Source of the DNA: Lysobacter sp. Root494
Lineage (GTDB): Bacteria > Pseudomonadota > Gammaproteobacteria > Xanthomonadales > Xanthomonadaceae
DNA length: 50,551 bases
Direction: 5' to 3'
Assembly (NCBI RefSeq): GCF_001427225.1
Contig: NZ_LMFH01000005.1
Coordinates: 618,327 to 668,877 of the forward strand
The stretch's first letter is position 1; each line of letters opens with the position of its first letter. The notes below the pieces were generated by a model. That model saw only the letters and a program-made list of their open reading frames with translations. It made no database searches and was not told the origin of the DNA. The position numbers were made by a program, and so were the translations under genes. Below, one piece after another: positions 15,865 to 24,446 of this stretch.

Positions 15865-16299
15865 ATGAACAAGAACGCACCTCCAGGTAACCAAGCACGG
15901 CGCAATCCACTCGAAGGCTGCCCGCTTGCGGCCGCGTTCGCGGCCATCGGCGGCAAGTGGAAGCTGACCATCCTGTACTGGCTCGCACACGGCGAGCTGC
16001 ACTTCGCCGGCCTGCAGCGTCGAGCCACGCCGATTTCCCATAAGGTCCTCGCGCAACAGCTGCGGGAACTCGAAGCCGACGGCCTTCTTGCGCGGACGCC
16101 GACCGGTCCAGTGCCAGCACCGGTGGTCTACCAGCTGACAACTTACGGACAGACGCTACTGCCGATCATCGAGTCCGTGCGACTGTGGGGCGAGGCGCAC
16201 CTGCAGCGGTCGACGCCACCGCGATCCGATGCCAGGGCGTGCGGCATCGCGATCGCTACCGCAGCGGCAATTGGTGGTGTTGTCAGGAAGCACGCGTAA
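15865..16299 (+). CDS. HxlR-family transcriptional regulator
   Basis: A 144-residue winged-helix protein. The family core runs 'GCPLAAAFAAIGGKWKLTIL' (18-37), 'PISHKVLAQQLRELEADGLL' and 'VVYQLTTYGQTLLPII'. C19 in 'GCPL' is at the position of the redox-sensing Cys found in HypR-like members, so oxidant or electrophile sensing is possible. A short Ala/Gly-rich tail follows the domain. It is divergent from the exported-protein gene (start 15814), and both promoters must lie in the 50-base gap. A decayed partial copy of this gene and its leader lies at 11351-11505. The start is ATG 15865. Confidence 0.93.
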   Translation: MNKNAPPGNQARRNPLEGCPLAAAFAAIGGKWKLTILYWLAHGELHFAGLQRRATPISHKVLAQQLRELEADGLLARTPTGPVPAPVVYQLTTYGQTLLPIIESVRLWGEAHLQRSTPPRSDARACGIAIATAAAIGGVVRKHA

Positions 16300-16512
16300 C
16301 TGTCGCCGACCGCGTCACGCCGCTTCCCAGGCCCGCCATTCCGCATCGCTGTCCGCCGGAATATGCCGGGCTGGTGCGCCGATGACTTCACCTCGGGCTC
16401 GGACGACTTCGGCGGTTACGACGGTTCCAGTCGCGACAGCCTCGGCCGCGCCAGCTCGATTCGCTTGGGAATTACTGGCGCCAGCACGACTTCTTCGCCC
16501 ATTCGTACCCGC

Positions 16513-16938
16513 TCAGCTTTTTGCAGTCTGGACGCGAGGAAAGTGGCGCATCACGAACAGCAGGTACACCAGCCACAGTGCGAACCAGACCGATGCGACG
16601 GCGAGAAGCCCGATCGTGAAGAGGACCAGGCTCGGCGCCAGGAACAGCAGGACGCATCCGAGCAGCCAGAAGCGATCGCCGCGGCGCGAGTACGTCGCGC
16701 GTTCGACATCGTCGATCCGGCCGCCGAGCGAGGAGCCGTAGTAATAGAAAGACGCGAACGCGAACGAGAACGTGGCCACGCCCATCACGATCAACGTGGC
16801 CTGGTACATGAAGGCATCGACCTGGCCGGCTGCGAACTTCGGATACAGGAAGAACAGCAGGAATGTAAAGATCGCGATGCTCGACGCCGCGAGCTGATAA
16901 GCCCGGTTGACGTTGGCTGCAGCAAGATCGTCGGCCAT
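16513..16938 (-). CDS. Four-helix membrane protein of unknown function
   Basis: A 141-residue inner-membrane protein with four predicted membrane helices, roughly 16-36, 45-65, 90-110 and 112-130. A charged cytoplasmic loop lies between helices 2 and 3 ('GGRIDDVERATYSRRGDRF'). I do not recognise a named family. The start is ATG 16938 with AGGAGAG upstream on the minus strand. It is divergent from the acetyltransferase gene (100 bases between starts). Bases 16300-16512 downstream of it hold no recognisable gene. Confidence 0.82.
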   Translation of the reverse strand: MADDLAAANVNRAYQLAASSIAIFTFLLFFLYPKFAAGQVDAFMYQATLIVMGVATFSFAFASFYYYGSSLGGRIDDVERATYSRRGDRFWLLGCVLLFLAPSLVLFTIGLLAVASVWFALWLVYLLFVMRHFPRVQTAKS

Positions 16939-17038
16939 TGGGTCTCTCCTCGTGCGCCCTGATTTGAAGTGCCCGCGGCGGCGGGAACGGGAAGATACTA
17001 CTTTCGAAAAGTTTTCCGGCCACATTCCAGGGGCGCCG

Positions 17039-17599
17039 ATGTCCATGTCCAGAACGGAAAAGCAGAAGATGCTGGCGGGCGAGCTGTACAACGCCAACAC
17101 ACCGGAGATACAGGCCGACCAGGCGGCGACGCGCGCGTGGCTGGCACGTTTCAACGCGAGCCTCGCGCTCGATCCCTCCGACTGGCACCGGCTGCTGGAG
17201 GACCGGTTGGCCGAGGTCGGGGAGGGTGCCGTCATCCGGCCACCCTTCCACTGCGACTACGGCTTCAACATCCGCTTGGGCGCCGGGGTTTTCCTCAACT
17301 TCAACTGCGTGATCCTCGACGTCGTCGAAGTCGCGATCGGCGCGGGCACGCAGGTAGGGCCCGCCGTGCAGATACTCACCGCGGACCACCCCCGCGACCC
17401 CGGCGAGCGCGCCAGTGGGCTGGAATCAGGCCGCCCGGTCCGGATTGGACGCAATGTCTGGATCGGTGCCGGCGCGATCCTGTTGCCGGGCGTGTGCGTC
17501 GGCGACGACGCGGTCATCGGTGCCGGCAGCGTGGTGACGCGCGACGTGCCCGCCGGCGCCACGGCGTTCGGCAATCCTGCGCGGGTCAGGCAGGCGTGA
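17039..17599 (+). CDS. maa: Maltose O-acetyltransferase-like hexapeptide-repeat enzyme
   Basis: A 186-residue left-handed beta-helix acetyltransferase of the Maa/NodL/LacA type, which transfers acetyl from acetyl-CoA to sugar hydroxyls. The N-terminal 'KMLAGELYNANTPEI' is the maltose-acetyltransferase cap; hexapeptide repeats follow ('IRPPFHCDYGFNIRLGAGVF', 'VEVAIGAGTQVGP'). The catalytic His is in 'LTADHPRDP', and the coil ends with 'IGRNVWIGAGAILLPGVCVG'. It is cytoplasmic. ATG 17039 is the first start; ATG 17045 is two codons later and equally possible. The substrate is not defined by sequence. Confidence 0.92.
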   Translation: MSMSRTEKQKMLAGELYNANTPEIQADQAATRAWLARFNASLALDPSDWHRLLEDRLAEVGEGAVIRPPFHCDYGFNIRLGAGVFLNFNCVILDVVEVAIGAGTQVGPAVQILTADHPRDPGERASGLESGRPVRIGRNVWIGAGAILLPGVCVGDDAVIGAGSVVTRDVPAGATAFGNPARVRQA

Positions 17600-17716
17600 G
17601 TCGAGCGCGGTCGCGCGGCCATGTTCCGGGCGCGGCATTGCGGAGAAAGCGCGTCGTGCCGGTTCGGTGACCTAAGCTATCCAGCCTCATGCCGCATCGC
17701 CAGCAGTTCAAACCCC

Positions 17717-18187
17717 ATGATCAACAACGACGTCCTGCGCAGCATCCGCTACATGCTCGATCTCAGCGACATCAGGGTCGTCGAGATCACGAAGCTGGCC
17801 GACCCGGCGTTTCCGATCGGGAAGGCGGACGTGCAGGCGTTCCTGCGCAAGGACGAGGATCCCGAGTACGCCGAGTGCAGCAACGCCGTGCTCGCGCATT
17901 TCCTCGACGGGCTGATCATCCATTGCCGCGGCCGCGACGAGAGCGTGCCGCCGCGGCCAGTGGAGAAGCGCGTCAACAACAACGTGGTGCTGAAGAAGTT
18001 GCGGGTAGCGTTCGCGCTGAAGGACGTCGACATGCACGAGATCTTCGAGTCCGCCGGTTTCCCGATCTCCAAGCCGGAACTGACCGCGCTGTTCCGCCAG
18101 CCCGGCCACAACAACTACCGCGTGTGCGGCGACCAGCTGCTGCGCAATTTCCTGAAGGGGCTGACGCTGCGTGTCCGGGGTTCGTAA
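17717..18187 (+). CDS. DUF1456 family protein (YehS-like)
   Basis: A 156-residue cytoplasmic protein made of two related halves of about 65-70 residues. The first contains 'DVLRSIRYMLDLSDIRVVEI', the second 'NNVVLKKLRVAFALKDVDMH', and each half continues into a similar motif ('AVLAHFLDGLIIHCRG' and 'QLLRNFLKGLTLRVRG'). This duplicated architecture is the DUF1456 signature. The function is unknown. The start is ATG 17717. The intergenic region after it (18188-18342) holds no recognisable gene. Confidence 0.93.
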   Translation: MINNDVLRSIRYMLDLSDIRVVEITKLADPAFPIGKADVQAFLRKDEDPEYAECSNAVLAHFLDGLIIHCRGRDESVPPRPVEKRVNNNVVLKKLRVAFALKDVDMHEIFESAGFPISKPELTALFRQPGHNNYRVCGDQLLRNFLKGLTLRVRGS

Positions 18188-18342
18188 GGGCGTCGATCCT
18201 TAGGCTTCCCTGGGGATGCGAGATCGGCGGGTCGGTTGACTGCGAGACAACACAGCAACCGGCAAGCGAAGCGCACCCGGATGACGACACCGCACGCGAC
18301 GCCAAGGCGTACGCTCCCGCAATCCCCTGCAGCAGGTATTCC

Positions 18343-18789
18343 ATGCCCCGTTCCATGCTCCACGATTCGCTACGGCTGGAACTCATGGACGACGTGCCGG
18401 TGGCCCGGCTGCAGTCCACGGAGCGGGTATTCGACCGCGCCGTCGAACGGGTCGCCCGGCTCATCCGCGAAACGGTGGCGAAAGGCCAGCCGCACCTGCT
18501 GCTGGATGTCCGCGACGCTGCCTTCGATTCGCCTTCGGTGGTGGACCGGCTGCGCATGGTGCGCCAGTGGGCGGAGGCCGCCGATGGCCGGCTGCGGATC
18601 GTGGTGGTCGCGCGTCCGGAATTCATCGACCCCGAACGATTCGGGGTGGTGGTTGCCGCCAACTTCGGGCTGACCGTACAGGTGTTCGAGCGCGAGGAAG
18701 ATGCCTTCGCCTGGCTTCGCGCGGAGCGCGCGGCCGAGCTGGAACGGAGTGCATCGCGGCCCGGAAGGCGAGGGGAAAGGAACCCCTGA
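18343..18789 (+). CDS. STAS/SpoIIAA-like protein
   Basis: A 148-residue soluble protein. The pattern 'GQPHLLLDVRDAAFDSPSVV' with 'MVRQWAEAADGRLRIVVVAR' and the C-terminal 'EREEDAFAWLRA' matches SpoIIAA-like (STAS-type) proteins that bind lipids or partner proteins. The 'EDAFAWL' ending is common in this group. A basic tail of about 20 residues follows. Two starts are possible, ATG 18343 and ATG 18355; I chose 18343 for the purine-rich GCAGG upstream. It lies just before the convergent PilZ gene, whose role may be unrelated. Confidence 0.75.
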   Translation: MPRSMLHDSLRLELMDDVPVARLQSTERVFDRAVERVARLIRETVAKGQPHLLLDVRDAAFDSPSVVDRLRMVRQWAEAADGRLRIVVVARPEFIDPERFGVVVAANFGLTVQVFEREEDAFAWLRAERAAELERSASRPGRRGERNP

Positions 18790-18856
18790 CTCGCCATTGA
18801 AGGTGGCATCCGATCCGCTGATTGGAGGACAACGCCGGCCGCGTTTCGCGTCCGGT

Positions 18857-19624
18857 CTATTCCTGCGCACGCCGGCGCGAGACGCGTTCGCGATCCAGCT
18901 GCATCACGTAGCGAAGCAGCTTGTCCTGCGTGGCGAGCGGCAGGCCGACGAATTCGCAACCGGCTTGCAGGACCGGCGGGCCGTGGCCGTCCCGGGCCAC
19001 GACATGTCGCACTAGCAGGTTGACGGTGACGGGTTCCAGGAAGGGGAGGTCGATGACGCAGCCTTCCAGTGTCTCGCCCACCACCAGGGGAACGGCGTTG
19101 GCGGGACTCAGCATCGCCAGGCCACCGCCGCCGATGTCGCGGATCGTCGCGTCGATCCACGCCGGCTCTTCTGCAGGATGGCGCACGGGCAACCGGCACC
19201 GCAGCGATCCCATGGGCGGGGCTATCCGCAAATAATCGCGCCGCTGCTGGTAGAGCAGCCGTCCGGGAAACGGCACGCCAAGCGCAGGCCGGTCGTCATG
19301 CCGGTCCAGCCACGCGGGTCCGCAGGTGAAAACGACGCTGATGCGCTCGATGCTGCCTTCGAAGCGCAGCTGCGCGCTGTCCAGCCACTCACGCAGCGCG
19401 TCCTTCGCGCGCGGGACGTCGATCAACAAGGATTTCTCGCCGACGTGCAGCAGCGCCGTGACCTGCGTGGCTGCCGCGCCCACGGCGTGGGCGACCAGCA
19501 CGCTGCGGGCATCGAGCAGCCGGTGCAGGTGGCCGCGGATCTCGCCAGCACCATGCACCATGTACTTCTCGTAGCAGCGCTCGTCAGCCGGCTGGCGGAG
19601 GGCTTCTGTGGGCCGACTCGTCAT
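18857..19624 (-). CDS. YcgR-like PilZ-domain c-di-GMP effector
   Basis: A 255-residue two-domain protein. The N-terminal YcgR-type domain (about 20-120) precedes a PilZ domain (about 125-245) with the c-di-GMP motif 'QQRRDYLRI', the usual RxxxR cluster. The second motif, normally D/NxSxxG, reads 'RDIGGGGLAML', with Gly instead of Ser. Such proteins slow flagellar rotation or act as c-di-GMP adaptors. It is probably cytoplasmic. It is divergent from a REC-REC-GGDEF gene, so maker and reader of the messenger are neighbours. The start is ATG 19624; an in-frame ATG at 19633 is three codons upstream and also possible. Confidence 0.87.
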   Translation of the reverse strand: MTSRPTEALRQPADERCYEKYMVHGAGEIRGHLHRLLDARSVLVAHAVGAAATQVTALLHVGEKSLLIDVPRAKDALREWLDSAQLRFEGSIERISVVFTCGPAWLDRHDDRPALGVPFPGRLLYQQRRDYLRIAPPMGSLRCRLPVRHPAEEPAWIDATIRDIGGGGLAMLSPANAVPLVVGETLEGCVIDLPFLEPVTVNLLVRHVVARDGHGPPVLQAGCEFVGLPLATQDKLLRYVMQLDRERVSRRRAQE

Positions 19625-19845
19625 TGCTCTCATAACGGCAATGCAGACGGAAGCTTGAGCGGTCGTGGCGGAACGTCGTGCACCTTGAGCTCGCATCGCG
19701 ATCGCGACCAGGCCCGCCCTGGGTGCTCCAGGAAGAAAGTCCCCAGCCGTGCTGCGTTTTTCCTCAGCTAGTTGAACGCGCGCGCCTTCAGCGGCCCGGG
19801 CATTTGCCGATATTCCTGCTGCAACAATTCGTTGGCCGGAATCCC

Positions 19846-21165
19846 GTGCATCCTTCCTTTCGCGCCATCCCAGCGCTCAACACCGAATCGCAGGCCCAGG
19901 CCATCCTGCTGGTCGACAATTCGCGCATGTTCTCGGGGATGGTCGCCGCCACGATCCACGAGCGGTTGGGCCTGCCGGTCACCGTGGCCGCTTCGCTGGC
20001 AGAGGCGAAGCAGGCGCTCGCACGGGACCCCGGGTGCTATTTCCTCGTCTTTACCGGACTAGTGCTGTCCGATGCCGATCCGGACACGGTGCTGGCGTTC
20101 TTCGTCGAATCCGGGCTGCCGATGGTGGTCGTCTCCGGGGTGTATGACGAGGCGATCCGGCAGAAGGTGCTGTCCAGGCCGGTAGTGGACTGCGTGCTCA
20201 AGAACACGCCCGGCAGCATCGATTACCTGGTCTGGCTGGCCCAGCGGCTTGATCGCAACCGCCGCATCGGTGCGCTGGTCGTCGACGATTCGGCATCCGC
20301 GCGCGCCCTTGCCGCAACGATGCTGCGGCTCTATGGGTTCACCGTCATCGAAGCCGCCGGTGGCGAGGAGGCGCTGCGCGCGGTTGCGGCCAATCCGTGG
20401 ATTCGCCTCGTCATCGCCGACTACGAGATGCCGGAGATGGATGGGCTCGAACTCACCCGTCGCCTGCGTGCGACCTGCACGCGCGATCGCATGTCGATCA
20501 TCGGCATCTCCGGCGCGGAAGCCCCGTCGCTGGTCGCGAGGTTCCTCAAGCACGGCGCCAACGACTTCCTGCACAAGCCCTATTCGCGTGAGGAATTCTT
20601 CTGCCGTGTTTCGCAGAATGTCGACAATCTCGATCTCATCGGCACCCTGCAGGACCTGGCGACCAAGGACTTCCTCACCGGCCTGCCCAACCGTCGCCAC
20701 TTCTTCGACCACGGTGGGCGGATGTTCCAGGCGGAAGGCGCCGCGGAGCTCACCACGGGCATGCTCGACATCGATCATTTCAAGCACATCAACGACAGCT
20801 ACGGCCACGAAGCCGGTGATATCGCGATCAGAGCGGTTGCCAACGCGGTGGCGCAGCATGTCGGTCCACGCGACCTGCCTTCGCGTTTCGGCGGAGAGGA
20901 GTTCGCGATCGTGGCCTCGGGTCTTTTGGATGCGAGGGTGCGTACCTACTTCGAACAGTTGCGGAGCGATATCGAAGCGATGGACATTCCGTTGCCCGAT
21001 GGCCGCAGCATCCGACTGACCGTCAGCATTGGCGTGTGCACCTCGGGCGACAGCCTGTCGGCCATGCTGGCCGAAGCCGACCGGCAGCTCTATGTCGCCA
21101 AGGCCGCGGGCCGCAACCGGGTGGAACATGCCGCGTCCGGGGCCCGGGAAGCGGCATTCGCCTGA
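19846..21165 (+). CDS. Diguanylate cyclase with two receiver domains (REC-REC-GGDEF)
   Basis: A 439-residue response regulator. The first receiver (about 15-140) is degenerate: it has 'LVDNSR', but the phosphoacceptor strand reads 'FLVFTGLVL' with no Asp. The second (about 143-260) is complete, with 'VVDDSASAR', Asp in 'IADYEMPEMDG' and Lys in 'FLHKPYS'. The GGDEF domain follows with 'GLPNRRHFF' and the active site 'RFGGEEF', so it should make c-di-GMP. The RxxD inhibitory site five residues upstream is not conserved ('GPRDLPSRFGGEEF' lacks Arg at the right place). I chose GTG 19846, just before the first receiver; upstream GTG 19678 would add a long non-conserved leader. It pairs with the divergent PilZ gene. 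Confidence 0.88.
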   Translation: MHPSFRAIPALNTESQAQAILLVDNSRMFSGMVAATIHERLGLPVTVAASLAEAKQALARDPGCYFLVFTGLVLSDADPDTVLAFFVESGLPMVVVSGVYDEAIRQKVLSRPVVDCVLKNTPGSIDYLVWLAQRLDRNRRIGALVVDDSASARALAATMLRLYGFTVIEAAGGEEALRAVAANPWIRLVIADYEMPEMDGLELTRRLRATCTRDRMSIIGISGAEAPSLVARFLKHGANDFLHKPYSREEFFCRVSQNVDNLDLIGTLQDLATKDFLTGLPNRRHFFDHGGRMFQAEGAAELTTGMLDIDHFKHINDSYGHEAGDIAIRAVANAVAQHVGPRDLPSRFGGEEFAIVASGLLDARVRTYFEQLRSDIEAMDIPLPDGRSIRLTVSIGVCTSGDSLSAMLAEADRQLYVAKAAGRNRVEHAASGAREAAFA

Positions 21166-21343
21166 TCGCGGCGGCAATGGTCCGCCGTGCTGTAGCGCGG
21201 AGTGCACGTTGACTGCTCTTCTCCCTCGCTTCACACAAACCCCATCACGCCTTCATCCATGCGAGCGAGCCTGAGCGGGAACGACCGGACGTGCAGGATC
21301 AGACTGCTTCGGTCCGGAAGTTCCACTCATCCTGGAGGCTCCC

Positions 21344-21913
21344 ATGGCAACCACGCCCGTTACCGACCCGCGCCGCGGCAGGAATCGTTTCCGACCATTG
21401 ATCTGGGGCGCAGCGGCGCTCCTGCTGCTCCTGCCCGCGGTCGCCATGCAATTCACTGGCGAGGTGAACTGGACCGGATCGGACTTCCTCGTCATGGGCG
21501 CCATGCTCGCCACCGCCTGCGGTCTGTATGAGCTGGCGGTGTGGCTGAGCGGCGATACGGTTTACCGCGCTGCATTCGGCGTCGCTGTGTTTACCGGCTT
21601 CCTCACGGTCTGGGTCAACCTCGCGGTGGGAATGCTGGGCAGCGAGAACAACATCGAGAACCTGATGTTCGCGGGTGTGCTGCTGATTGCGGCCGTAGGC
21701 GCGCTCGTCGCGAACTTCCGTCCGCGTGGCATGGCCTGGGCAATGGATGCCGCCGCGCTCGCGCAACTGCTCGTGTGCGTGATCGCGCTGGTGATCGGCT
21801 TCCGCGAGCGTGGGGTGTTTCTTGCGGCGTGCTTCGCCGCGCCCTGGTTCGCGTCGGCGCAGTTGTTCCGCAAGGCGGCTCGGGACCAGGAAGCGGCAAC
21901 AACCGTGCAATGA
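21344..21913 (+). CDS. Six-helix membrane protein of unknown function
   Basis: A 189-residue inner-membrane protein with about six helices, starting at 'PLIWGAAALLLLLPAVAMQF' and ending near 'FLAACFAAPWFASAQLF'. A short cytoplasmic basic N terminus ('DPRRGRNRFR') suggests an N-in topology. The layout resembles small bacterial proteins related to DUF-type 'YedE'-less membrane families, but I cannot name one. The start is ATG 21344 with TGGAGG upstream. It precedes the MarR-GNAT gene by 66 bases and could share its transcript. Confidence 0.8.
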   Translation: MATTPVTDPRRGRNRFRPLIWGAAALLLLLPAVAMQFTGEVNWTGSDFLVMGAMLATACGLYELAVWLSGDTVYRAAFGVAVFTGFLTVWVNLAVGMLGSENNIENLMFAGVLLIAAVGALVANFRPRGMAWAMDAAALAQLLVCVIALVIGFRERGVFLAACFAAPWFASAQLFRKAARDQEAATTVQ

Positions 21914-21962
21914 GCCGCGGGACGCGATGACGGGTCAGCACGGGTTGATCCGGGTCCATTGT

Positions 21963-21976
21963 CTGACTAAAGTCAG
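21963..21976. promoter_or_regulatory. Palindromic operator candidate of the MarR-GNAT gene
   Basis: CTGACT-AA-AGTCAG is a perfect 14-base dyad. It ends three bases before the ATG at 21980 and overlaps the AGGAA used as RBS. MarR proteins bind such palindromes as dimers, so occupancy would block expression of the gene itself. Binding is inferred. Confidence 0.6.
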
Positions 21977-21979
21977 GAA

Positions 21980-22864
21980 ATGGACGAACGCCAGATCCAG
22001 CAGGTTCGCAACTTCAATCGGGCGGTGACGCGGCGGGTCGGCGCGCTCGGCGACGATTACCTCGGGCGTGGCCGGCCGCTGGCCGAGTCGCGGTTGTTGT
22101 TCGAAATCGGGCGTGACGGCGCGGACGTGCGCGCCCTGCGCGCGCGCCTGTCGATGGATTCGGGCTACCTGAGCCGGTTGCTGCGGGCGCTGGAATCACA
22201 GGGATTGGCGAAGTCGCGGGCGTCCGCCGAAGACGCGCGCGTGCGCCGGGTGACGCTGACGGCCAAGGGGCGCCGCGAAGTCGACGCGCTTGATCGCCGC
22301 TCGCAGGAATTCGCCGCTTCGTTGCTGGCATCACTTCGCGAGCCCCAACGCGCGCAGCTAGTCAAGGCGATGGAGGATGTGGAGCGCCTGATGCGCGCCG
22401 CGTCGGTTGTCGTGGAAGTCGCCGACCCGGCCAGTGACGACGCACGCACCTGCATCGACGCGTACCTAAGCGAGATCGACGCGCGCTTCGCTACCGGCTT
22501 CGATCCGACGCGCGGTCCATCCGCCGATCCGGACGAACTCGTTCCACCTGCCGGCGTGTTCCTGCTCGCCCGGGTCGACGAGGAGGCGATCGGGTGCGGT
22601 GCGCTGAAGGTCATCGAGGACGGCATCGGCGAAATCAAGCGCATGTGGGTCTCGCCGGCCGCGCGCGGCCTGGGCATCGCACAGCGGCTGCTCGATGCGC
22701 TCGAACAGCAGGCGATCGCCATGCGACTGCATACGCTACGGCTCGACACGAACCGCACGCTGGCCGAGGCCCGGGCGTTGTACGCGCGCAACGGTTATCG
22801 GGAGATCGAGCGATACAACGACAATCCGTATGCCGATCACTGGTTCGAGAAGCGGGTGGGGTAA
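21980..22864 (+). CDS. MarR-GNAT fusion: regulator with N-acetyltransferase domain
   Basis: A 294-residue fusion. The N-terminal winged helix of the MarR family (about 1-140) contains 'DSGYLSRLLRALESQGLA' and the wing 'RVRRVTLTAKGRREVD'. The GNAT domain (about 145-294) has the acetyl-CoA loop 'RGLGIAQRLL' and ends 'YADHWFEKRVG'. Such bifunctional proteins are common; the acetylation target is usually unknown, possibly a small amine or antibiotic. The start is ATG 21980. The CTGACT dyad just upstream suggests self-repression. Confidence 0.95.
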   Translation: MDERQIQQVRNFNRAVTRRVGALGDDYLGRGRPLAESRLLFEIGRDGADVRALRARLSMDSGYLSRLLRALESQGLAKSRASAEDARVRRVTLTAKGRREVDALDRRSQEFAASLLASLREPQRAQLVKAMEDVERLMRAASVVVEVADPASDDARTCIDAYLSEIDARFATGFDPTRGPSADPDELVPPAGVFLLARVDEEAIGCGALKVIEDGIGEIKRMWVSPAARGLGIAQRLLDALEQQAIAMRLHTLRLDTNRTLAEARALYARNGYREIERYNDNPYADHWFEKRVG

Positions 22865-22898
22865 GCCGCATCCGCCCCGCCGCTGGCAAGCGCCAGCC

Positions 22899-24023
22899 CT
22901 AAGGCTCGAACCACGCTCCCGCATCGGCCGATCCCGGCGGCAGCGACATCACGACGCGGTTGTCGACATTGACGATGCGCAATGCGTCGCGCGGAATGGT
23001 CAACGAGACATCGGCCCAGGTGCGGCGCGTGGCGACCACGTGCACGTTGTCCTTCGACCAGTCGGCGGCCATGTACGCATGGTCGGGCGTGCGCGAGGCG
23101 GTGACACGACGCGCGCCGCTGCCGTCGGCGTTCACCACGTAGAGCGGGTTGTAGTAGCGGAACTCGGGTTCGATCTCGTACGTCTCGCCGGTATAGGCGA
23201 TGCGCCTGCCATTGTGCGACCAGCGTGGCGCATAGCCCCATCCGACGATGCGCGACTCGCCCGTGCTGAAGTTCACCTGCAGCAGGTCCCACGGCACGAT
23301 GTCGGCGTAAATGCCGCGGCGCCCGTCGGGCGAGAATTCCAGGCGCAGCGGCCAGTCCATGATCCGGTCGTCCAGCACGGTCGGCGCGCCGGTGGCGACG
23401 TCGACGCGATAGGCCAGTGCACGCCAGGTCGGTTCGAGCCGGCCCGCGTAATAACCGGCTTCGACCAGCAGGCTGCGGCGGTCCGCAGACCATGCCACCC
23501 GCTGGATCTGCGCTGGCGCGGGCGGGCAGTACAGATCACGTGTCGAACGACGGACCGCATCGACGATCGTTACGCAATTCCGGTTGCGATACGTGGCCGC
23601 CACGGCAATACGTTCGCCCGGACCCCAGGCCGGTGCCCGGAAACTGCCGTCGCCGCTGGCGAGGACATGCACGTGGCCGCTGGCGGTGTCGAAGATATGC
23701 ACGCGGTACGTGGCGGAATGGCCGACATGCATGCTCGCGCGTTCGAAGGCGATCCGCTTCCCGTCCGGCGACCAGCTCCCGCCGCCGTCGAGCGCGTTCT
23801 TCATGGCTGGCGTGAGCGCGCGTGTCGCTCCCGAGTCGACGTCGTACAACCACAGGCTGCGGTTGGCGGGCGTCGTGTCCGGCTTCAGTTCGGTGCGCGT
23901 GAACATGATCGATCCCGCGACCTGTTCGGCTGCGCGCGTCGGCGATGCGGCGACGGTTGCAACGGCGACGAGTGCCCAGGCCCCGGCCCGACGGCAGGCG
24001 TTATGGATGGTGCGCGTATTCAT
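22899..24023 (-). CDS. TolB-like beta-propeller (PD40) exported protein
   Basis: A 374-residue protein with a signal peptide (about 1-31, ending 'SPTRAAE') and several PD40/WD40-like blades: 'WSPDGKRIAFE', 'WSADRRSLLVE', 'FSPDGRRGIYAD' and 'WSHNGRRIAYTG'. It belongs to the TolB-type propeller group but lacks the TolB N-terminal domain, so it is probably a periplasmic binding or scaffold protein. The start is ATG 24023, with GGGGGAG upstream on the minus strand. A small hairpin (GCTGGC/GCCAGC, 22882-22897) lies between its stop and the convergent MarR-GNAT gene. Confidence 0.85.
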   Translation of the reverse strand: MNTRTIHNACRRAGAWALVAVATVAASPTRAAEQVAGSIMFTRTELKPDTTPANRSLWLYDVDSGATRALTPAMKNALDGGGSWSPDGKRIAFERASMHVGHSATYRVHIFDTASGHVHVLASGDGSFRAPAWGPGERIAVAATYRNRNCVTIVDAVRRSTRDLYCPPAPAQIQRVAWSADRRSLLVEAGYYAGRLEPTWRALAYRVDVATGAPTVLDDRIMDWPLRLEFSPDGRRGIYADIVPWDLLQVNFSTGESRIVGWGYAPRWSHNGRRIAYTGETYEIEPEFRYYNPLYVVNADGSGARRVTASRTPDHAYMAADWSKDNVHVVATRRTWADVSLTIPRDALRIVNVDNRVVMSLPPGSADAGAWFEP

Positions 24024-24143
24024 CTGCTCCCCCGACTGCGACATTGCAGCGAGCGGGCAGTTTCCGCGCGCGGATGTCACTTCCAGGTCAAGAAGCGGCT
24101 ATAAAAACGCGGAAAAAACGCGGTGAAACTGAAGCAGTCAGTC

Positions 24144-24380
24144 TCAGTGACGACGCGCGTCCTTGCTGTTGGCGTTGTCGCTTGAAGGACTGCCGCTGCT
24201 ACGACGATCGCGAAGCTGGTCATCGGCAACGTCGCCCTGGTCATCCAGGCCGACGTCGTCCAGCCGCTGCTTCACGCGCTGCTCGTCATCGACCGGATGA
24301 CGGAGCCCTTCCTGTTGTCCACCCGCTTCGCTGCCGCCTGGTTGTCGTGTCGTGGGAGGCGTGTTTCGCTGCGTGTTCAT
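24144..24380 (-). CDS. Small hydrophilic protein of unknown function
   Basis: A 78-residue, strongly polar, Asp/Gln/Arg/Ser-rich sequence with no hydrophobic core, so it is probably disordered. Support comes from an ATG at 24380 with a GGGA-type RBS eight bases upstream on the minus strand. It occupies an otherwise empty gap between two minus-strand genes. Short composition-biased frames can occur by chance in high-GC DNA, so this could be spurious. Confidence 0.45.
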   Translation of the reverse strand: MNTQRNTPPTTRQPGGSEAGGQQEGLRHPVDDEQRVKQRLDDVGLDDQGDVADDQLRDRRSSGSPSSDNANSKDARRH

Positions 24381-24446
24381 GAGCGATCCCTTGTTCGTCC
24401 GATGTGCAGGCAGTGTGCGCGTGGGGCGGTTAGGGGACGATCAAGC

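Noticed and set aside
17000-17012. ACTTT-CGA-AAAGT dyad before the acetyltransferase gene
   Set aside because: Short and imperfectly placed; no local regulator to bind it. Kept out for lack of support.
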